Shown here in pieces: positions 57,539-64,000 of a stretch of 64,000 bases of DNA. The DNA is from Planctomycetota bacterium. GTDB taxonomy: Bacteria > Planctomycetota > Planctomycetia > Planctomycetales > Planctomycetaceae. The notes beneath the pieces were generated by a model, which was not told the DNA's origin, made no database searches, and saw only the letters and a program-made list of their open reading frames with translations. Location of the stretch: positions 1-64,000 of the forward strand of contig VGZH01000012.1 of the NCBI GenBank assembly GCA_016872645.1. Reading direction: 5' to 3'. A program made the position numbers and the translations under genes. The stretch's first letter is position 1; every line of letters begins with the position of its first letter.

Positions 57539-60500
57539 ATGCGAGTGGTGCCTCAGTTTCTTCTAATACTCAACGTCTTCGCACTGACGGGTTTCGCACC
57601 GGCAGACGAACCGCAGTCGGTTGAGTTTTTTGAGAAGCGCATTCGGCCATTGTTCGCGGCCCGATGCTTCGATTGCCACGGGGCTGACCAAGCCGAAAGC
57701 GAACTGCGGCTCGATTCGCGAGCGGACATGCTGGAAGGTGGTTCGCGCGGGGCGGCGCTTATGCCCGGTGATCCCGACAAGAGCCTGCTGATTCGAGCGG
57801 TCAATCACGCCGACACGCTGGCGATGCCTCCCAAAGAAAAGCTGTCGCAGCGTGAGATCAACGACCTGACCGCGTGGGTCAAGGCCGGTGCGGTTTGGCC
57901 GGAAGGCGACAAACCAAAAGCTGCGACGAAGAAGCCGAATGCAAAAGCGGCGGCGACCGCGATGCAGTTCACTGACGAGCAAAAAAACTTCTGGGCGTTT
58001 CAGCCGATGACCGTGCCCCCTGTTCCCAAAATCCAAAATCAAAAAACAAAAATCGAAACTCCCATCGACCGCTTCATTGTCAGCGAACTCGAAACACGCG
58101 GCTTGCAGCCGGCTGACCTCGCCGACAAACGAACGCTGATTCGTCGGGCGACCTTTGATTTGATCGGCATCCCGCCGACGCCAGATGAAGTGGCTGAGTT
58201 TCTGGCCGACAACGAACCGGATGCATTTCCGCGCGTGATCGATCGGTTGCTGGCATCGCCCCGTTACGGCGAACGTTGGGGGCGGCATTGGCTCGACGTC
58301 GCGCGGTACGGTGACTCGAACGGGCTGGATGAGAATCTCGCGCACGCGAATGCGTTTCGTTATCGCGACTGGGTGATCTCGGCCTTTAATCGAGACCTGC
58401 CGTATGACGAATTCGTCCGCGAACAAATCGCCGGGGACTTGTTGCCGCCTGACGGCGATCCGAACGATCCGGTCGTCGCGGCTCGGCAAAACGATCGGCT
58501 GACGGCGACAGGATTCCTCGTCATTGGAGCGAAGATGCTGGCCGAGGACGATCCGCTCAAAATGCAGATGGACATCGTTGATGAGCAAGTCGACACGATC
58601 GGCAAGGCGTTCATGGGGCTGACGCTGGGGTGCGCTCGCTGTCACGACCACAAGTACGACCCGATCCCGATGGCCGATTACTACTCGCTGGCCGGCATCT
58701 TCAAAAGTACGAAGACGATGAACAACTTCAGCGTCGTCGCGCAGTGGCAAGAGCGTCCGCTGGCCTCGCCCGCTGTGTTGCAGCAGATCTCTGAGCAAAA
58801 ACAGCACATCGCCGCGAAGCAGGGCGAGGTCAATCAACTCGTCGCGAAGTCGAACGAGCAGTTGCTCGACGAAGCCCGCGCGCGAGTTGCCGAGTACGTC
58901 CAGGCTGCCGCTCGCGAGATTTATCTCGACAAGACGTCCCGCTCGTTCGGTGCCGAGTTCGACAAGCGAGCCGACAAGACCGCTCCTCCGCCCGACGGCG
59001 TGCAGATCATCGAGGCGGAGAACTATCAGCGCGGCAACGCAATCAAGCTGAGCACCGGTTACGGCGAGGGGATCGGTGTGATCCTCAGCAACGGCAACGG
59101 CGAATGGACCGCCGAGTACGATGTCACCGTTCCGACCGCCGGGATTTATCAAATCGAAGTGCGCTACGCCGCCGCCGACTCGCGGCCGACGCAGTTGTCG
59201 CTCAACGGAAACGTCCTGAAGCCCGACGCTCTGCGCGACGTGACCGGAAGCTGGCACCCTGACACGCAACGCTGGCACGTCGAAGGGAGTCATGAATTTA
59301 AAGCCGGCGCCAACGTCATCCGCCTCTTCCGCCGCCCGCCGCTGCCGCACATCGACAAACTGCTGATCGCGCGTGTTTTCAGCAGCACGGCCCAAGCCGC
59401 CGGTCGTGGACCGGACAAACTCGATCAGTCAGCGGTGGCTAGTGCCGCGCCGCTCAGTCCGTTGCGTCCAGCGTTCATTTCACAATGGCGGCGACTGCTT
59501 GAGAAAACGCTCGACGACGCGACCACTCCATTTGCCGACTGGCGAGCGTTACTGATGTCGCTCGAACAGGCCGACGCCGCAAAGCGCATCGAAGCCGCAC
59601 CGTCGTTGTTGTCGCTCGCCGACAAAATAGCTTCCGAGTTGTCTGCCGTGCTCACCGCGTGGAAGGAATTGAAAGCGACCGATGCCGGAAAATCCGCGAC
59701 CGAACTGCCGGACGTTCGGCAAGAGACGCTTCGCAAACTGTTGTTCAACACCGTCGAAAGCTCGCCGTTCGCGTTGCCGAAGAATGCCGAAGAGTATTTC
59801 GCTGACGATGCCAAGACGTCACTCAAGTCACGGCGCGACGAAATCAAGCAACTGGAAGCCGCGATGCCGAAGCTCCCCGAAGTCATGGCGGTCAGCGAGG
59901 GAGTCATCGAAGACCTGCCACTCCACCTGCGGGGCAACCATACGACGTTGGCGAAGGACAAGCAGCCGCGGCGCTTTCCACGCATCATCGCGGGAGAACA
60001 ACAGAAGGCACTCGCCGCTGACCGCAGCGGCCGCCTCGAGTTCGCTCGCTGGCTCACGGAACCAACGCACCCGCTGACCGCTCGCGTCGCGGTGAATCGC
60101 ATTTGGCAAGGTCACTTCGGCGAGGCGTTTGTGCGTTCCCCCGATAACTTCGGACTGCTCGGAGACAAGCCGACGCATCCTGAACTGCTCGAATGGATCA
60201 GCCAGCGATTCATCGCTGCGGGCTGGTCGATGAAGTTGTTGCACCGCGAAGTCATGCTTTCATCGGCGTATCAAATGCAGACGACGTTCAGCGAAGCGGC
60301 GTTCCTGGCCGATCCCGACAATCGGCTATGGTGGCGACGCAATCGCCGACGGCTGGAAGTCGAAGCGATCCGCGATTCGTTGCTGGCGGTGAGCGGCCGG
60401 CTTGAGAATTCGATGGGCGGTACATTGCTGCCGTCACCGAATCGAGGCTACGTCACCGGCACGGCCAATAATTATCCGCAGATTTACAACTCGAATCGCC

Positions 60501-60901
60501 GGTCGGTGTATCTGCCTGTAATCCGCAGTGCCCTGTACGAGCTGTATCAGGTCTTCGACTTCGCGGAACCCAGCGTGATGAACGGCAAACGGGACTCGAC
60601 GACCATCGCGACTCAAGCACTCTTCATGCTCAATAGCCAAATTGTCGCCGAGCAAGCTCGCGAGCTGGCACTGCAGCTTCTCGCGCAGCCAGACCTCGAT
60701 GACTCTGCCCGCATCCGCAAAGTGTTTTTCACCTGCTATCAGCGCGAGCCGCTCTCGTCAGAGACGAGCCGCAGCCTGGACCTCCTGAATCGACTCGAAG
60801 CCGCGCAGCCCGAGGCTGCTCCCGCCGACCGCCGGCTCGCCGCCTGGCGCGGCCTCTGCCGCACACTGCTGGCCGCGAACGAGTTTCTATTTGTCGAGTG
60901 A
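57539..60901 (+). CDS. PSCyt1/DUF1549/DUF1553 protein with CBM6/35-like insertion
   Basis: RIRPLFAARCFDCHGADQAESELRLDSRADML; LGCARCHDHKYDPIPMADYYSLAGIFKSTKTM; internal VQIIEAENYQRG ... GIYQIEVRYAAADSRPTQLSLNG. Confidence 0.92.
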   Translation: MRVVPQFLLILNVFALTGFAPADEPQSVEFFEKRIRPLFAARCFDCHGADQAESELRLDSRADMLEGGSRGAALMPGDPDKSLLIRAVNHADTLAMPPKEKLSQREINDLTAWVKAGAVWPEGDKPKAATKKPNAKAAATAMQFTDEQKNFWAFQPMTVPPVPKIQNQKTKIETPIDRFIVSELETRGLQPADLADKRTLIRRATFDLIGIPPTPDEVAEFLADNEPDAFPRVIDRLLASPRYGERWGRHWLDVARYGDSNGLDENLAHANAFRYRDWVISAFNRDLPYDEFVREQIAGDLLPPDGDPNDPVVAARQNDRLTATGFLVIGAKMLAEDDPLKMQMDIVDEQVDTIGKAFMGLTLGCARCHDHKYDPIPMADYYSLAGIFKSTKTMNNFSVVAQWQERPLASPAVLQQISEQKQHIAAKQGEVNQLVAKSNEQLLDEARARVAEYVQAAAREIYLDKTSRSFGAEFDKRADKTAPPPDGVQIIEAENYQRGNAIKLSTGYGEGIGVILSNGNGEWTAEYDVTVPTAGIYQIEVRYAAADSRPTQLSLNGNVLKPDALRDVTGSWHPDTQRWHVEGSHEFKAGANVIRLFRRPPLPHIDKLLIARVFSSTAQAAGRGPDKLDQSAVASAAPLSPLRPAFISQWRRLLEKTLDDATTPFADWRALLMSLEQADAAKRIEAAPSLLSLADKIASELSAVLTAWKELKATDAGKSATELPDVRQETLRKLLFNTVESSPFALPKNAEEYFADDAKTSLKSRRDEIKQLEAAMPKLPEVMAVSEGVIEDLPLHLRGNHTTLAKDKQPRRFPRIIAGEQQKALAADRSGRLEFARWLTEPTHPLTARVAVNRIWQGHFGEAFVRSPDNFGLLGDKPTHPELLEWISQRFIAAGWSMKLLHREVMLSSAYQMQTTFSEAAFLADPDNRLWWRRNRRRLEVEAIRDSLLAVSGRLENSMGGTLLPSPNRGYVTGTANNYPQIYNSNRRSVYLPVIRSALYELYQVFDFAEPSVMNGKRDSTTIATQALFMLNSQIVAEQARELALQLLAQPDLDDSARIRKVFFTCYQREPLSSETSRSLDLLNRLEAAQPEAAPADRRLAAWRGLCRTLLAANEFLFVE

Positions 60902-60926
60902 AACTGGCGATTCGTGGATGGCGTTC

Positions 60927-61373
60927 TTAATGCCACCTTGAGTGTTTGATGTGGTCTTGCGTTCGAATCGCGCCATCCAAGATTTCGACTTCGATTGAGC
61001 CGGAACTATTGGATTCGATGTAGCATTCGACGATCTCTCGTTGAGGCTTGCCGGAAGAAGCCTTGAACTCTATTTCGAGATGTGACTCGCTTGTCACACG
61101 AACGCGCTGGCGGACAGTCTGATCAATGGCGATCTCGCCAACTCGATATTTCGCGCCGGTGACATGGATCACAACGTCTCGCATCGGCGATGGACTGTGG
61201 TTGACCAGAAGTACTTCAACGCCCGCTGGCGATTCCATAAACAACGATCCGATTGCAGCCAGAATGAGGACGACGGCAAGCCAATAGACGACTGTGAGCG
61301 CACTGCGCCAGGCTACTCTGGCTGGTTCTTTTCGATCATTCGAAGCATCCGCGATCCTTGTTCGGTTATTCAT
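60927..61373 (-). CDS. Hypothetical membrane-anchored protein
   Basis: Single TM ([21 protein letters not shown]) and beta-rich remainder; overlaps the end of ilvD. Confidence 0.5.
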   Translation of the reverse strand: MNNRTRIADASNDRKEPARVAWRSALTVVYWLAVVLILAAIGSLFMESPAGVEVLLVNHSPSPMRDVVIHVTGAKYRVGEIAIDQTVRQRVRVTSESHLEIEFKASSGKPQREIVECYIESNSSGSIEVEILDGAIRTQDHIKHSRWH

Positions 61374-63042
61374 CAGTCACGCAGCCCTCCGAGGCGTTCT
61401 TAACATTTTTGATGTACTTGTAGAGCGTGCCGCGGGTGTGCTTGAGCGGCGGGGTTTTCCAGGCGGCCTTGCGTTTGGCGAGTTCTTCGGTGGAGACGTC
61501 CATGTTGATGACGCGCTGTTCGGCGTCGATCGTGATTTTGTCGCCGGTTTGGACGAGCGCGATCGGGCCACCCTCTTGAGCTTCCGGCGTGATGTGGCCG
61601 ACGATGAAGCCGTGTGAACCGCCGCTGAAGCGGCCGTCAGTCATCAGGGCTACGTCTTTGCCGAGACCGGCGCCCATGATGGCCGAGGTCGGCGTCAGCA
61701 TTTCCGGCATACCGGGGCCGCCTTTCGGACCTTCATAGCGGATGATGATGACGTCACCTTTCTTGATCTTGCCTTGTTCGAGCGCGTGCAGCATTGCCAC
61801 TTCGCCGTCGAAGACATTGGCGGTGCCGGTGAAGACGAGCCCTTCCTTGCCGGTGATCTTGGCGACGGCTCCTTGGGGTGCGAGGTTGCCGCGCAGAATT
61901 TGGATGTGGCCGGTCGACTTAATCGGCTGGTCGAGTGGCTGAATGATCGGCTGGCCCGGAGTGAGTCCCGGCAGCGATTCGAGGTTCTCGGCGACCGTCT
62001 TGCCGGTGCAGGTGAGGCAGCTTCCGTCGAGCAGGCCGTTCGCCAGCAGATACTTCATCAACGCGGGCGTGCCACCGATCTGTTGCAGGTCGGCCATGAC
62101 ATACTTGCCGCTCGGCTTAAGGTCTGCGATGAACGGGATGCGATCGGAAGTCTTCTGGAAATCGTCGATGGTCAGGTTCAAGCCGGCCGAGCGCGCGATC
62201 GCGATGAAGTGCAGCACGGCGTTCGTCGAGCCACCCGTCGCCATAATCACCACCAGCGCGTTCTCGATCGACTTGCGGGTGATGATGTCGCGCGGCTTGA
62301 TGTCGTTCTCCAGCAGATGGCGAATCGCCGCGCCCGAACGGAAACACTCATCCAACTTGAGGGGGTCTTCGGCAGGAATCGACGAACTGTACGGCAGCGA
62401 CATTCCCATCGCCTCGATTGCCGAGGCCATGGTGTTGGCCGTGTACATGCCGCCGCAAGCGCCGGGACCGGGGATGCTGCAACGCACGATGCCTTGCCGC
62501 TCGTCGTCTTTCATGCGTCCGGCGATGTATTCGCCATACGCCTGAAACGCGCTGACAATGTCGAGCTTCTTGTCCTGCCAGCATCCCGGCTTGATCGTGC
62601 CGCCATAGACCATGATCGCCGGCCGGTTCAGCCGAGCCATTGCCATGATGCAGCCCGGCATGTTCTTGTCGCAGCCGGGAAGCGAGATGTTCGCGTCGTA
62701 CCATTGCCCGCCCATCACGGTCTCGATGCTGTCCGCGATGAGATCGCGCGACTGCAACGAGTAGCACATTCCCTCGGTCCCCATCGAGATACCGTCGCTC
62801 ACACCGATCGTGTTGAACCGCATCCCGACCAACCCGGCCGCCGTCACGCCCTCTTTGACCTTTGCGGCCAGCGTGTTGAGGTGCATGTTGCAGGTATTCC
62901 CCTCCCACCAAACGGACGAGATGCCGACTTGGGCCTTGTTCATGTCCTCTTCGGTGAGCCCGGTCCCATACAGCATCGCCTGCGATGCCCCCTGCGACCG
63001 AGGTTGAGTGATGCGGGAACTGTACTTGTTGAGCTGTGTCAT
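61366..63042 (-). CDS. ilvD: Dihydroxy-acid dehydratase
   Basis: [32 protein letters not shown] ... [30 protein letters not shown] ... [30 protein letters not shown]. Confidence 0.95.
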   Translation of the reverse strand: MTQLNKYSSRITQPRSQGASQAMLYGTGLTEEDMNKAQVGISSVWWEGNTCNMHLNTLAAKVKEGVTAAGLVGMRFNTIGVSDGISMGTEGMCYSLQSRDLIADSIETVMGGQWYDANISLPGCDKNMPGCIMAMARLNRPAIMVYGGTIKPGCWQDKKLDIVSAFQAYGEYIAGRMKDDERQGIVRCSIPGPGACGGMYTANTMASAIEAMGMSLPYSSSIPAEDPLKLDECFRSGAAIRHLLENDIKPRDIITRKSIENALVVIMATGGSTNAVLHFIAIARSAGLNLTIDDFQKTSDRIPFIADLKPSGKYVMADLQQIGGTPALMKYLLANGLLDGSCLTCTGKTVAENLESLPGLTPGQPIIQPLDQPIKSTGHIQILRGNLAPQGAVAKITGKEGLVFTGTANVFDGEVAMLHALEQGKIKKGDVIIIRYEGPKGGPGMPEMLTPTSAIMGAGLGKDVALMTDGRFSGGSHGFIVGHITPEAQEGGPIALVQTGDKITIDAEQRVINMDVSTEELAKRKAAWKTPPLKHTRGTLYKYIKNVKNASEGCVTDE

Positions 63043-63056
63043 GGTTCTCTTTGAAT

Positions 63057-63192
63057 GTTTGGAGTGCGGTGTGTCAGCACCGCTTTGGTTGTTGAATGAG
63101 CGGATGGAGATCAAATTCTCACGCGCGAGCCGTATCGAGAGTCAAATTTTTCTGAGAACGATCCAAAGCGGTGCTGACACACCGCACTCTGA
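63057..63192. repeat. Palindromic repeat family A, copy 5
   Basis: GTTTGGAGTGCGGTGTGTCAGCACCGCTTTGG ... CCAAAGCGGTGCTGACACACCGCACTC. Confidence 0.8.
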
Positions 63193-63260
63193 AGCAGTTT
63201 GGCGTCGATGTCGGATGGCTGCCAGCGAGTGGCCAGTCCCGCAATGCATCGTGGGCACGA

Positions 63261-64000
63261 TCAGGGAGCCTTCACCGTCAACAGCACCTTCGTTTCAGAA
63301 ATGACCGGATAGCCATTTCGCAACGTCGCGGCTCGGATGACGAGCGGTTGTTCGCCAACGAGTTTGGCATCGTTGGCGATTCGCACGACGAACGTCGTTT
63401 CTTTTTGTCCGGGAGACAATTGGATTGGATCGGCGGCCAGCAAACTGGATTGATCGTCGGATGGCATGACGGTGATCTTGATGGGATCCTTCAACTCGGT
63501 TGCCAGGGACAGCGCCAGCGGGATGCGAACTTCGCTGCCGAGCGTGACGGTCGGCTCGCCGGCGGAGTGACTGAGCTTCATCAACGCACCTTCGGGGAGG
63601 ATGCCGACTCGGAGTTCTTGTTTTTGCAGCAGTGTGCGGACGTTCCCTTTTGGGTCGGCGACCTTCACGGCTCCGTTGACAATCATGCGGCTGGTCTTGG
63701 TGGTCTCCATCCACTCGGGGACGAAGATCGGGTACTCGACCCGCTTGGCTTCTGCCGAAACGACGAGTTCATCACTTGAGAGACCCTGTCGATGCCGCTG
63801 CTGTTTCGCCGTCATCTCCAGGGTGATCGGTCCTGCGAATCCTTCGAGCCGTTCGATGTTGAAGGGGAACAGATGCGTGCTGCCGCGATGGACCTTGCTG
63901 ACGTCATCGAGTCCTTCGGGCGTGAGCTTGATGCGCGGCTTCATCGTGATCGCGAGCAGCACCCGACCCGCTAGACGCGGTGACGGCTGACCGTTGAGCG
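63261..64000 (-). CDS. Hypothetical secreted beta-sandwich-type protein, truncated by window end
   Basis: ORF open to the window edge; similar in style to the PPC-containing protein at 51409-53934. Confidence 0.5.
   Translation of the reverse strand, partial: LNGQPSPRLAGRVLLAITMKPRIKLTPEGLDDVSKVHRGSTHLFPFNIERLEGFAGPITLEMTAKQQRHRQGLSSDELVVSAEAKRVEYPIFVPEWMETTKTSRMIVNGAVKVADPKGNVRTLLQKQELRVGILPEGALMKLSHSAGEPTVTLGSEVRIPLALSLATELKDPIKITVMPSDDQSSLLAADPIQLSPGQKETTFVVRIANDAKLVGEQPLVIRAATLRNGYPVISETKVLLTVKAP

Noticed and set aside
57563-59395. 610-aa minus-strand ORF opposite the DUF1549 gene
   Set aside because: Antisense shadow ORF of a high-GC gene; the plus-strand translation has clear PSCyt1/DUF1549 motifs
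20299-60901. DUF1501/DUF1549/DUF1553 clusters as a novel system
   Set aside because: Planctomycete-typical paralogous families; interesting but already recognised domains
61774-63054. 426-aa plus-strand ORF
   Set aside because: Antisense of ilvD

Overview
Chromosomal window that reads as a planctomycete (Planctomycetia-like). This is inferred from several DUF1501 and PSCyt1/DUF1549/DUF1553 proteins, a DUF1573 protein, and the general gene style. Most of the window is housekeeping or secreted-protein genes: nusA-infB-rbfA, yebC-ruvB, lspA, moeA, hisC, ilvD, a transaldolase, a PA0069-type radical SAM protein, and a TPR protein. Three things stand out. (1) A minus-strand tRNA array at about 12.0-16.3 kb holds 19 tRNA or tRNA-like genes. 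Several are structurally aberrant: C33 instead of U33, missing or shrunken D-arms, Leu anticodons without a long variable arm, one truncated tRNA, and one mispaired acceptor. An HNH endonuclease, a possible 2OG/Fe(II)-dioxygenase-like protein and structured spacers are embedded in it. (2) A compact electron-transfer module at about 3.2-10.1 kb encodes a CX4CH/CXXCH cytochrome, a decaheme cytochrome, a His-rich membrane protein with a four-repeat insert, and a fusion of two cyclic-nucleotide-binding domains with a four-cluster ferredoxin. (3) Short, variable, strictly 7-bp-period repeats occur at more than ten loci, often as inverted pairs. They are concentrated in the tRNA array and sometimes read in frame into proteins, including the signal peptide of a cytochrome. 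Several other dispersed palindromic repeat families are also present. All product calls were made by eye from translations and motifs; no database searches were run.
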